Part shown: piece by piece, positions 8,139-17,000 of the stretch
Numbering within the stretch: position 1 is the stretch's first letter
How the letters are laid out: each line of letters starts with the position of its first letter
Source of the DNA: Calditrichota bacterium
GTDB lineage: Bacteria; Zhuqueibacterota; Zhuqueibacteria; Thermofontimicrobiales; Thermofontimicrobiaceae
Length of the DNA: 34,270 bases
NCBI GenBank assembly: GCA_013152715.1
Contig: JAADFU010000024.1
Coordinates: 1 to 34,270, forward strand
Reading direction: 5' to 3'
Translations under genes and position numbers: made by a program
Notes under the pieces: model-generated
Database searches by the model: none
Seen by the model: the letters and a program-made list of their open reading frames with translations, nothing else
What the model was told of the DNA's origin: nothing

Positions 8139-8411
8139 TTACATTCCGCCTAATTTTGATTGAATTGTGGATTTTTCGCTCTTTACTGCCTCGAGCTTTT
8201 GCTTCGCATCATTGAGCTGTTGCTCAACCTGAGTTTTGTCTTCCTTCTTGTTCTGCAAAGCTTGCTCCGCAGCATCTGTGGCTTTTACCTGCTCCTCGTA
8301 CGCAGCACACTGCTTTTCATTTGGATGACGAGTACAGCCGGTCAAGAAAACAGACAGCATTAGTGCAAAGATAAACGTAACGACAAGTAACGTTCTCATC
8401 GTTTTGCGCAT
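8139..8411 (-). CDS. Small coiled-coil outer-envelope lipoprotein
   Basis: A 90-residue protein with a lipoprotein signal: basic N-terminus (MRKTMR), hydrophobic core and lipobox LTGC with Cys26. The mature part is Gln/Lys/Glu/Ala-rich (about residues 36-85) and predicted by eye to be one long coiled coil, in the manner of Lpp or YbgF-like adaptor proteins, with no clear homologue. The start at 8411 is set by AAGGAGGTG seven bases upstream. It is the first gene of a two-gene unit with the LysM protein, driven by the promoter at 8533-8561. A structural role joining membrane and peptidoglycan is an inference from the lipid anchor, the coiled coil and the LysM neighbour. Confidence 0.82.
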   Translation of the reverse strand: MRKTMRTLLVVTFIFALMLSVFLTGCTRHPNEKQCAAYEEQVKATDAAEQALQNKKEDKTQVEQQLNDAKQKLEAVKSEKSTIQSKLGGM

Positions 8412-8532
8412 CAACTTACACCTCCTTCCGTTGTTAAGTTCGCATATTATTTGGTGAAACTTTTGTCTTTTATCATCGACTGATTTCAATTTCAGCTAAT
8501 GATTAACAATTTGTAACCTGATAAGTCATTTA

Positions 8533-8561
8533 ATAATAACAAAAAAAAAAGTAATTGTCAA
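8533..8561 (-). promoter_or_regulatory. Strong sigma70-type promoter for the lipoprotein/LysM operon
   Basis: On the minus strand: TTGACA (8556-8561), a 17-base T-rich spacer, TATTAT (8533-8538). The -35 is a perfect consensus match and the -10 matches 5 of 6. It is about 120 bases upstream of the lipoprotein ATG and only about 27 bases beyond the aspS stop. No terminator hairpin lies between, so some read-through from aspS is possible. Confidence 0.82.
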
Positions 8562-8587
8562 GAAAAAAATATTATAAATACACTTTT

Positions 8588-10372
8588 TTATTGCAAGGGC
8601 GTAATTATTTTTATCCCCAGCTCTTGCAACTGCCGGTCCGAAACCTCAGCCGGCGCATTATCCATCAGCGATAAAGCGCTCGTTGTCTTCGGAAATGCTA
8701 TCACATTACGAATAGAACTTTCGCCCGCTAACAACATGACTAATCGGTCGAAACCGAAAGCGATTCCCCCATGCGGCGGCGCCCCGAAACGTAAACCATC
8801 CAATAGAAAACCGAATTTTTGCTTTGCTTCTTTTTCACTAATTTTCAATAAGTTAAATACTTTCATTTGCGTTTCAAACCGATGGTTTCTGATGCTGCCT
8901 CCGCCGATTTCGTAGCCATTCAAAACGAGATCGTACGCCCTGGCTTTTACTTTTTCAGGAGACGAATCAAACAGCGCCAAATCCTCCTCCCGCGGGCTGG
9001 TGAACGGATGATGCATCGCCGCGTAACGCTGTTCTTCCTCGTCAAATTCCAGCAACGGAAACTCAGTCACCCACAATGGCTTGAATTCCTCTTTTGAAAT
9101 TAAATCTTCATCTCGGCCTAATTTGCTCCGCAATCTGCCGAGATTTGTCAAGGTTGAAACTTTTTCCCCGGCGATGAAAATGAGCAAATCTCCCGCTTCA
9201 GCAGCCATGGCATCGCTGATGCGAGACATCATTTTGTCGGTCAGAAATTTCTGAATCGAGGAATCCCAACCATCATTTTTCACCTTCGCCGTCAAAACGC
9301 CCTTGCCGCCGAGATCAATGATGAATTGATTCAAACCATCCACTTGTTTCCGAGAATAGCCGGCGCCGCCTTTCAAATTAATCCCGGCCACTATCCCGCC
9401 GTTAGCGACGGTCGAAGAAAAAACTTTGAATTCACTGGATTTGACAAAATCACTGACATCTGAAATTTCCATTCCGAAACGTAAATCCGGCTTGTCTGTG
9501 CCAAATCGACGCATGGCTTCATCAAATGAAATTGTCGGAAAAGGGGTCGGCAGAGAAATTCCGATGACGTCCTCAAACAACGTCTGCATCAAACCTTCGG
9601 CAATACGAAAAATATCTTCTTCTTCCACAAAAGACATTTCTATGTCAATCTGCGTGAATTCCGGCTGCCGTTCGGAGCGCAAATCTTCGTCGCGAAAACA
9701 TTTCACTATTTGAAAATAGCGATCGTAGCCGGCGATCATTAAAATTTGTTTGTAAGTTTGCGGCGACTGCGGCAAAGCGTAAAATTTGCCTTTATGAATG
9801 CGGCTCGGCACCAAATAATCTCTCGCCCCTTCCGGCGTGCTGCGCATCAAAAAAGGCGTCTCAATTTCGAAAAACCCCTGAGCATCAAGAAAGCGACGCG
9901 CTGTTTGCGCCGCGCGATGACGCAGCGCCATATTTTTCCGCAATTCAGGCCGACGCAAATCCAGATAACGATAGCGAAGCCGCAACTCCTCAGATGCGTC
10001 CACATGTTCGACGATGGGAAACGGCGTGGTATCGGCACGGTTTAAAATTTCCACTTTCTCGGCCACAACTTCGATCTCGCCAGTCGCCATGTTCGGATTT
10101 ACCATTCCCTGCGGACGACGACGCACCTTTCCCGTTAATTTGATCACATATTCGCTCTTCAATTCACGAGCAGATTCGTAAACGGCCCCATCTTCCGAAG
10201 GGTCAAAAACGATCTGTGTGATACCATACACATCTCTCATTACGACAAAAATCAAACTGCCATGATCACGTCTGGAGTCCACCCAACCGCACAAAGTCAC
10301 ATTTGTCCCGTCATGTTTTCCGCGAAGTTCTCCGCAAGTATGAGTTCTGGCTTTTATTGCTATCTTTTCCAA
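8588..10372 (-). CDS. aspS: Aspartyl-tRNA synthetase (bacterial type, with GAD insertion)
   Basis: A class II synthetase of about 594 residues that charges tRNA-Asp (or tRNA-Asp/Asn if non-discriminating, which cannot be decided here). It has the N-terminal OB-fold anticodon-binding domain (RTHTCGELR, then GWVDSRRDHG), motif 2 with FRDEDLRSERQPEFTQID, the bacterial GAD insertion in the middle and motif 3 GIAFGFDRLVMLL. The end carries the typical MDNAPAEV segment. I place the start at a TTG (10372) because GAGG lies eight bases before it and the product then begins just ahead of RTHxCGEL as in homologues. An upstream TTG at 10399 lacks a ribosome-binding site. It is a single-gene unit between two independent transcription units. 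Confidence 0.95.
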   Translation of the reverse strand: MEKIAIKARTHTCGELRGKHDGTNVTLCGWVDSRRDHGSLIFVVMRDVYGITQIVFDPSEDGAVYESARELKSEYVIKLTGKVRRRPQGMVNPNMATGEIEVVAEKVEILNRADTTPFPIVEHVDASEELRLRYRYLDLRRPELRKNMALRHRAAQTARRFLDAQGFFEIETPFLMRSTPEGARDYLVPSRIHKGKFYALPQSPQTYKQILMIAGYDRYFQIVKCFRDEDLRSERQPEFTQIDIEMSFVEEEDIFRIAEGLMQTLFEDVIGISLPTPFPTISFDEAMRRFGTDKPDLRFGMEISDVSDFVKSSEFKVFSSTVANGGIVAGINLKGGAGYSRKQVDGLNQFIIDLGGKGVLTAKVKNDGWDSSIQKFLTDKMMSRISDAMAAEAGDLLIFIAGEKVSTLTNLGRLRSKLGRDEDLISKEEFKPLWVTEFPLLEFDEEEQRYAAMHHPFTSPREEDLALFDSSPEKVKARAYDLVLNGYEIGGGSIRNHRFETQMKVFNLLKISEKEAKQKFGFLLDGLRFGAPPHGGIAFGFDRLVMLLAGESSIRNVIAFPKTTSALSLMDNAPAEVSDRQLQELGIKIITPLQ

Positions 10373-10414
10373 TGCATCATCCTCAAATTCAGCAGTCAAA
10401 TTTCACTATAATTT

Positions 10415-10443
10415 AATTTAAGCAAAATAAATGACAAATGCAA
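10415..10443 (-). promoter_or_regulatory. aspS: Putative aspS promoter
   Basis: On the minus strand: TTGCAT (10438-10443), a 17-base spacer, TAAATT (10415-10420). It lies about 40 bases upstream of the preferred aspS start. The match is moderate (four of six in each box). Confidence 0.45.
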
Positions 10444-10555
10444 CATCGAATTGGACTTTTCCGTTGCTTGCGGAACAAATTTGTCGATTAAGTGACCAAT
10501 GAATTGTGAAATCGCTCACCACGAAAGACTTTTTTGACGGCATTAAGCTTCTCAC

Positions 10556-10590
10556 ACAAAAAAAAAGACCGCCTTTGCCGGGCGGCCTTT
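10556..10590 (-). terminator. Intrinsic terminator of the TPR/ExbBD/TonB operon
   Basis: On the minus strand, GGCCGCC, a 7-base loop, GGCGGTC, then nine T. The stem pairs 10581-10587 with 10567-10573 and includes one G-T pair. It lies 27 bases past the stop of the TonB-like gene and cleanly ends the long operon. Confidence 0.88.
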
Positions 10591-10614
10591 CGCAATTCAC
10601 TTTTCTTAAATATT

Positions 10615-11808
10615 TTAATAGCCAAAAGTATATATTTGTCGGAATGTAGTTTCACCCAGCGTCCTGTCAATTGCGCCGAAATCATCCCAGCGGCGAATAC
10701 GGCTGAGCACACATCGTTCCACGCGTTCATTGTTTAACGTCGAAGAAATCAATTCTACCTGAGTGACGTTTCCATTCACAGAAATTGTGAAACGCACAAC
10801 GATTTTCCCTTTCAAATCAGGATTTCGCCGCAACTCGCGCTGATAACAAGCTTGAATTGCCGCATTATGTTTGCTGACAATCGCGGAAATATCGTCAGGA
10901 TTCCGTTGTCCCACCAATTGCGGCTCTTTTTGTCTGACTGCCGTCTGACGCCGCTTCTCCAAATTTTGCTGTCTGCTTACATTGGCGGACGCGACTCGCT
11001 CCCGGCGGGCAATTAAATTTCCGAGATCCGCCTCCTCGTCCGCACGATTCTTGCGGCGAACGCGTTGGTCGCGCTGCGCCAACTCTTCCGAAGCGCTTTG
11101 CCCGCGATGAATGGCATCCACATCGTCAAGGGTCTGCTTGAATTTTCCCTGCGCCAAGTCAGCCTCGCTCAAAATGTCCTTGACTGCTTTCCCTGTGGAT
11201 TTTTCAGACGCGCTCCCCAAAAGTCCCAAGATGCCTTTGTCTGCGACATTTTGGGAAATAATCTTAAATGACTCGCGGTTGGGCAAGCGACGTCCTCGAG
11301 CGACAGGCACATGGTATGGATTATCGCCGCGAACCGCTTCGCCGGATACATTTTGTTGGTCAGAGGCGCTTGCGCGCTGAGTATTTTTTTCCACTGAAGA
11401 CGCCGTCTGCTCGGAAGCCAATCCGCCTTGTTTGTCTCCGCGCTGCGCCTTAGTTTCGCCGTTCGCCTGCTCTGGCGAGATCGGCGTGGCCCGACTCTTT
11501 TTCTTCGGCTCGACCTTAATTTCTTTTTTTAATACCAGACGCGCAAATTGCTGTTGTATTTTTTGAATCTCTTCAGGTTTCACCGGATTGGAAATTAGAT
11601 GCGTGGAAAAATAGTACGTGAGCGACACTTGTACAATGAACGTGATCGCCCAGATAACAACGAACCGCGCGTCAAATGAATCCGTAAATCTCCTTTTGTA
11701 TTTCTTGGGAAAATCTATATAAATGATGTGATCGTACCTGTCCGCGCCGGTTTCCGTCAAAGAACCACTTTGTTCAGGTTTACTATCAAAATGTCCTTCC
11801 ACTTTCAC
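10615..11808 (-). CDS. TonB/AgmX-like trans-envelope protein (AgmX/PglI C-terminal domain)
   Basis: A 397-residue protein with TonB topology: a cytoplasmic N-terminus of about 48 residues, one membrane segment (about 49-68), a long charged periplasmic linker (about 75-300, Gln/Arg/Lys/Glu-rich) and a C-terminal domain at about 310-397. That domain has the AgmX/PglI pattern, with two conserved cysteines (Cys321 in AIQACYQREL and Cys366 in VERCVLSRI), an F-x-I-x-x-x-G core and a closing IRRWDD. A linker segment KGILGLLGS also occurs in such proteins. The family transmits energy from ExbB/ExbD-type stators. It is the last gene of the operon, 48 bases after an exbD. The GTG at 11808 is the likely start, though a second GTG two codons on fits about equally. 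Confidence 0.82.
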   Translation of the reverse strand: MKVEGHFDSKPEQSGSLTETGADRYDHIIYIDFPKKYKRRFTDSFDARFVVIWAITFIVQVSLTYYFSTHLISNPVKPEEIQKIQQQFARLVLKKEIKVEPKKKSRATPISPEQANGETKAQRGDKQGGLASEQTASSVEKNTQRASASDQQNVSGEAVRGDNPYHVPVARGRRLPNRESFKIISQNVADKGILGLLGSASEKSTGKAVKDILSEADLAQGKFKQTLDDVDAIHRGQSASEELAQRDQRVRRKNRADEEADLGNLIARRERVASANVSRQQNLEKRRQTAVRQKEPQLVGQRNPDDISAIVSKHNAAIQACYQRELRRNPDLKGKIVVRFTISVNGNVTQVELISSTLNNERVERCVLSRIRRWDDFGAIDRTLGETTFRQIYTFGY

Positions 11809-11856
11809 CCCAAAATGGTTTATTCAAATAATTCAGGATTAACGCAGGCGATTTTC

Positions 11857-12351
11857 TCATCCCTCTTTCTTGTACACAACAAGCCGCATATTGGGATAGT
11901 CCGCTCGTCCGCATGTCGCCATTATTTTAACTAATACTTTATAGGGTATCTCTTTGTCCGCCTGAATAGTCACTTTGCCAGAAAATTTAGTACCGTACAT
12001 CTCTTCCATGTGCTTTGCTTCTCTGGCGTAAACTTGCAACGTTTTCAGTAAATTCGGAACAATTAATCCTTCCTGATTAATGACATTTTTGACTTTTGCC
12101 ACTTCCTCATGGTTTACCACAACCGATTGCTTGGAAACAATCAAATCCAACGCGACTTCTGCCGGTCTTTCGATGGTCGAAGTGGGGAGAGTGAGCAAAT
12201 CAGAAGGATGGATTAACATCCCTTCCGTGGAATACGTCTTGAGCAAAAAGACCAGAATAATGGTAAACATATCCATCATCGAGGTCAAATTCAGGCGTAC
12301 TTTACCGGGATCGGTATCGTGTTTTTTTCTTCGCGATGGTATAAACGCCAT
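11857..12351 (-). CDS. ExbD/TolR-family stator subunit (Asp-bearing copy)
   Basis: A 164-residue protein with the ExbD/TolR layout: a basic cytoplasmic N-terminus (MAFIPSRRKK), one membrane helix (about 22-40) and a periplasmic domain (about 60-164). The helix contains LTSMMDMFTIILVFLL. Asp27 aligns with the proton-carrying Asp of E. coli ExbD (Asp25) and TolR (Asp23), so this copy should be able to take part in proton conduction. The periplasmic domain has the usual VTIQADKEIPYKVLVKIM segment. GGAG lies eight bases before the ATG. It follows the other exbD by 23 bases and precedes the TonB/AgmX-like gene. Confidence 0.9.
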   Translation of the reverse strand: MAFIPSRRKKHDTDPGKVRLNLTSMMDMFTIILVFLLKTYSTEGMLIHPSDLLTLPTSTIERPAEVALDLIVSKQSVVVNHEEVAKVKNVINQEGLIVPNLLKTLQVYAREAKHMEEMYGTKFSGKVTIQADKEIPYKVLVKIMATCGRADYPNMRLVVYKKEG

Positions 12352-12374
12352 TTATTTTACTCCGTTTTTTTCTG

Positions 12375-12911
12375 TCAGATGATTCCGGCCGCCAGTGAAA
12401 CATCGGGAAATAATGTGAAGATTCTATGCTTAATTGAAATTTCCCGGCTGGCGTCCATCGTGTTTACCAGCAATTGATAGGGAATATCCGGATTCGCCTG
12501 GATAACTATGTTATTCGTATCCGAAAATTGGCCTTCCGCTTGCTTCTTTATTTCATATAATTTTTCGGACAGTTTTTTAAAATTGTAGTTGCCGTTTTCT
12601 TCCAAAGGAATGGTCGGTGCGCCTTTTTTGTTCCCTTTTACAACTTCAATGGAACTGGAAACATAAAATCCTTCCTCGGTAATCGTCACTGCCAAATCGA
12701 GATTCTTTTCCGACTCCTTTGGCGCCTGTAGTTGCGAGACGTTTGCTCCGACCGTCGGAGGCAAATTCAAATCGATCACGCCAATTTTGACAAACGTCGC
12801 CGACGAAAGAAGCAGCGGGATGAGAACCACCATCAGGTTCATCACCGGAGTCATATCGAGCTGCACCGGCTCAAAGGTGCGGCTGCTGCGTTTTGACGGT
12901 TTAAATGCCAT
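12375..12911 (-). CDS. ExbD/TolR-family stator subunit with Asn in place of the catalytic Asp
   Basis: A 178-residue ExbD/TolR homologue with a basic N-terminus (MAFKPSKRSSR), one membrane helix (about 20-42) and a periplasmic domain with IVIQANPDIPYQLLVNTM. In the helix the family motif reads MTPVMNLMVV. Asn25 (codon AAC at 12837-12839) occupies the exact place of the proton-carrying Asp, as shown by alignment with the neighbouring copy (TPVMN against TSMMD). The rest of the protein is well preserved, so it is not a decaying gene. It probably forms a heterodimer with the Asp-bearing copy inside an ExbB-type ring. The ATG is two bases after the stop of the ExbB gene, so the two are translationally coupled. 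Confidence 0.9.
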   Translation of the reverse strand: MAFKPSKRSSRTFEPVQLDMTPVMNLMVVLIPLLLSSATFVKIGVIDLNLPPTVGANVSQLQAPKESEKNLDLAVTITEEGFYVSSSIEVVKGNKKGAPTIPLEENGNYNFKKLSEKLYEIKKQAEGQFSDTNNIVIQANPDIPYQLLVNTMDASREISIKHRIFTLFPDVSLAAGII

Positions 12912-12913
12912 TT

Positions 12914-13564
12914 TTATTGATTCCCTGTAATTAAGTTAATCAATTTTACGGTGTGTTCGTCGATTTCATCAATAATCTGGTCGGTTTTGTTGTGAATGAA
13001 AGTGTACAATAAAATAGCAGGTACGGCAATCATTAATCCGGTCAGAGTCGTATTCATGGCAACCGAAATGCCCGCCGCTAACATGCGCGACTTTTCCGCC
13101 GCGTCGATTCCCGGCGATGAGACTGATTTGAAAGCGGCAATCAGGCCATAAATTGTTCCCATCAGACCAAGTAGCGTCGAGACATTAGCGATCATCGACA
13201 GATAACTGGTTCGTTCCCGCAATTTGGGAATCACCTCCAGCGTGCCTTCGTCGACAGAATTCTGAATGGCGCGAAACTCAATTTTTTCCGCGGAACCCAC
13301 TTTTTTCAATCCTGCCAAAACGACCTGAGGCAACGCCCTTTTCTTCGCCGATTGGCAAAGAGCAATCGCTTTTTTGTAATCCCCGGCGCGAACCTGTTTT
13401 CTTATTTCATCCATAAATTTTTGGGCATTGATATTCGAACGTACCATGATGTAATAAATTCGCTCGATTGCGACAGCAACCATGAAAACAGCCGCTACCA
13501 ACAATGCCCACATGAAAAACCACCCCGTTGAGTTTGTGCTGAAATTTTTTAAAATGTCAGCCAT
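12914..13564 (-). CDS. MotA/TolQ/ExbB-family proton channel protein
   Basis: A 216-residue inner-membrane protein. It has membrane helix 1 (about 14-36), a cytoplasmic loop, helix 2 (about 121-148, LGLMGTIYGLIAAF) and helix 3 (about 165-190, NTTLTGLMIAVPAI). The TxxG and NTTLTGL segments are family hallmarks around the proton path. Members form a pentameric ring around ExbD/TolR dimers and use the proton-motive force to do work on the envelope. The start at 13564 (MADIL) has GAGGAGGT five bases upstream and is preferred over an ATG-like extension five codons further up. It directly precedes two exbD genes. Confidence 0.93.
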   Translation of the reverse strand: MADILKNFSTNSTGWFFMWALLVAAVFMVAVAIERIYYIMVRSNINAQKFMDEIRKQVRAGDYKKAIALCQSAKKRALPQVVLAGLKKVGSAEKIEFRAIQNSVDEGTLEVIPKLRERTSYLSMIANVSTLLGLMGTIYGLIAAFKSVSSPGIDAAEKSRMLAAGISVAMNTTLTGLMIAVPAILLYTFIHNKTDQIIDEIDEHTVKLINLITGNQ

Positions 13565-13598
13565 CAGAGACCTCCTCAAGTTTTGGCCACTAAAGCGA

Positions 13599-14015
13599 TT
13601 AATTATTTTTATTGTTTGTTAATTTCTTCGCTGCTTTTTTCTTTGCCACAATTCTCTTGGCAATATTATTGATCTTTTGCGGCTTAAATAAACGGTCGTC
13701 GTTGACCAACGGCTTTTGGGGGAAACTTTTCAGCTCGTGATCAAAAGAACGATCCACAAATTCCAATTCTCCAAACTCCGGATTCATGCGCTTCGGCACA
13801 ATGGAAACGCGGGGCTTTTCAATGACCGCCTCGATGCTGATATCTTCCAGCACAATATCTCCTTCCAGTTGTACATCAGCCGCCGCCTTACCAGTGTCCG
13901 CTGCAATCGTTTTTTCGTGGCTGGAACCGTTCGTTTGCGCAAAGACTGATTGGCTGAAACAGAGCGACAAGCCAACTAATAAAAAAGCTGCCGCAAAAGC
14001 GCGATAAATTTTCAT
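13599..14015 (-). CDS. Small exported protein with basic C-terminus, unknown function
   Basis: A 138-residue protein with a clear Sec signal peptide (residues 1-26, ending SVFAQ). The mature part is acidic and extended at first (about 30-70) and ends in a lysine-rich tail (AKKKAAKKLTNNKNN). No family recognised. GAGG lies about eight bases before the ATG. The gene lies between the 1553-residue TPR gene (39-base gap) and the exbB gene (34-base gap), so it is probably a periplasmic accessory of the same machine. The basic tail might bind peptidoglycan or acidic polymers, but that is only a guess. Confidence 0.78.
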   Translation of the reverse strand: MKIYRAFAAAFLLVGLSLCFSQSVFAQTNGSSHEKTIAADTGKAAADVQLEGDIVLEDISIEAVIEKPRVSIVPKRMNPEFGELEFVDRSFDHELKSFPQKPLVNDDRLFKPQKINNIAKRIVAKKKAAKKLTNNKNN

Positions 14016-14054
14016 GCCCGACCTCGTTGCTTACTGATTAGCCTCAATTTATTT

Positions 14055-17000
14055 TTAATACAGAATAATATATTTATCCATGCTCAAATTTTCTTTGATT
14101 TTTTTATTGCTCGTTTCAAATAAAATCCGCTGCCTTTTTTTATCCCAATCAGGCAAAGATTTGATCGCCATGGTCGCAGTCATTCCCTGAGCGGTGCGAT
14201 CCGAATCGATGCCTTCCACCGCCAGCACGTTGTCTCCAGATTTCAAGCCGTCGCTCAAAATATAATGTCCCTGGCTAAAAGCGGAGCTATCCTGACGAAT
14301 GACGCCGGCAATATATTCGCCGTTGACAAAGAGATTGAATGAATCGTCCACTTTCATCTCAATTTCCACCGCGACAGGCAGGCCGACAATGGAAAAATGT
14401 TTCCGAAAATAGACGCGCTCGCAACTGACTCGTTTCAGCTTCGGCGTTTTCTTGACATCGATCTTTATTTTATTTTGATAAAAAGTCGAATCTGAAAACA
14501 GCGAATCAGGAAACGATAAATTCAAAACGCTGGAGTCGCCAGCCAGCGCAAACGTCAGCGAATCGCCGTAAGGCGCTTCAGTCGTGTCAAAAGAAAATCC
14601 GACCGTGTCCAATTTGGTCAACCAAATGTTGTGAGCCTTGTTTTCTTCGCCAGAAACAATTTCTGACGCCTGCCATTCTTGTTCGCTAAAATCAGGGTCA
14701 AGCCAATCGTCGACATAACTCGGAAATGCCAGCCAGCTTGAATCTGAATATTCAACGCGGCTATCCACGGCAAGCCCTAATAAATCTTTGAATTCATCAG
14801 GCCTCAAGCTTACCAATGCCAATTCTACCCGGGGCAGCCAGCGATTTTTGATTCCTAATTTTACCGCTAATTTGCGCGTCGTTTTCAACACGTTGACTGC
14901 ATTTTCCTTCAGTGAAAAATAATTATCCTCAAATGTGAACAGCGCATCTTCAAATTTAGATTCTTTCTTTTCCCGTGATAATTTTTCGTAAAACTTTTTA
15001 TTTGAATAATCAATTTTCGCCAGCGAATCACTTCGCAAAGCAAACAAATAAACCTGCTTCAAAATATTTTCTTCGGTGAGCAGCGCCGACGGATCATGGA
15101 TCTTAATTTCGTTGACAATGTCTAATGTCTGACGATAATAATCCACGGCCCGCAACATGAACTCTTTGGAGAAATCCAGCAAACCTGCCTGTTGATCGGA
15201 CAGCCCGATCAAATCGAAACCATTCTGCGTGGTTCCGCCCTCTGACGCCAATTTTTTGACAACCGGAATATTCCTGCCATGCAGATCCAGCGCCATGAAT
15301 GCCAGTTTTCTGTATTCGTCCGCCATCAAATTGTTCGTCTGGATCGCCTTCAACCGTGACGATTTGACCCAACGATTCTCAATGCCCAAATCCCACGCTT
15401 CCTGAATATTTCGGATATGCTCTTCCACAGCGGCGCGCACTAATGGCTCAACAGCGCGCTCCAACACCTGTCGATTATATTCCATGCGCTCGACTTGACT
15501 CAGGCTCTGCGGAATGGGAGCGTGCAGCAAATCCTGAATTGTCGCCAGATGCAATTCCGCCATGTCGTAAACCACCTTGGAAAGCTGCTCTTCGCAACGA
15601 TCAATCCAGCGCCGCGCAATGTACAACGTGCTGTCGTTTTGCACATATTTTTTTGAAATATCAGATTTTACTTGCGACGTATCGCTCGTTAGCAGAGATT
15701 TTTCATATTTGTCCGCCAGACGCCGCAAGATTTTTATGGACTGCTTGTACGATTTTTCCGCGCGTTGATAAAGTTCGACCGCGGCTTCGTTAATTTGTTT
15801 TTTCGTCACCGCCAACTGCGTCACGCTCATAGGGGGAATTTCTTGCCGCACCCAGGTATCGGCAAATTCCTCATAAGCCTTCCCGATATCGTAAGTCGAT
15901 TCGTACAAATGAACCGTGCCGTACGACGCCGTCTTGGTAAATCCGTCAACAATCTCAATCAGCAAATCCCGCTTTTTCAAGCGGCTCTTTTCCATATTTG
16001 CCTGGGGCAGTTCAAATTCAATTTTGCGGAATTCGTTAAATTTGATTTTCGTAGCGCGAGACAACGCTTCCGCTGCAAAATAGTCGTTGGGCTCAAGCTT
16101 TGCTTTTTGAAATTCTGCGTTTTTGTCCACGGCTTTCCCATATTCCGCCAGTGCGTTGTCGATTTCCTTTTTATCCTCATAATAGCGACCACGACGATAA
16201 AAACTCTCCACCACGCGCGGCGACGTGGGAAATTTTTCCACGTATTCGCCGTAGATTTTATTTGCTTCTGCAAATTTGTCTAATTTCAAATAATAATTAG
16301 CAATGTCAAAAAACAGATCGTCGGCGTCTTCGGAATTCGGAAATTTATCAACAAACTCGCTATTGATGCGAATAGCATTTTCCCAATCCGTTGCTTTGAC
16401 AAAAAACAGACTGGAATTAAACAGCGCGTCGTGAATTTGCAAAGAATCTTTCGCGACGCGCGCCAGGCGTTCATAAGTCAGCGCCGCGTTTTTGAATTCG
16501 TGAATTTCGCCGTAATCAATGGCCAGATTGTTCATCGCATCCAGCAAATATTTAGAATCTTCTCGAGTTTCAACAAGAAAATTATACGTTTCCACAGCGC
16601 GGCCATATTCGCGAGCTTTGTCGTATTCCACAGCAGCGTTGAACAAACTCAAATCCACGAACGGCGCGTCCGGGACTTCCTGCGCCATGCGCAAAAATTC
16701 ATTGCCCGCCTGCAAATGGTCGTCCGCCGCGGCGAAAACCTTTGCCGAAAGGAAAATCGACTCAGCTAATCTCCGCTTCGCCTTTTCCACCAACGCCGGC
16801 GGCGCCGAACCATCGTTTTTTATCTTGCGGGCGACTATTTCCGCACTGCGATAATCGCCCTTGCCAAAATAGCTTTCCAGAATTTGATATTTAATATCAT
16901 AAATTTTTTCGTTATTGGGAAAATGCTTCACAATGGTATTGAAATATTTGAGCGCTTCGGCGAACATATTATTATTGAAAAAAAGCGCCCCTGCGTTGTT

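Noticed and set aside
11065-11453. Several frames opposite the TonB/AgmX-like linker
   Set aside because: The linker is rich in GCG/CGC codons, which keeps other frames open; no ribosome-binding sites or family matches.
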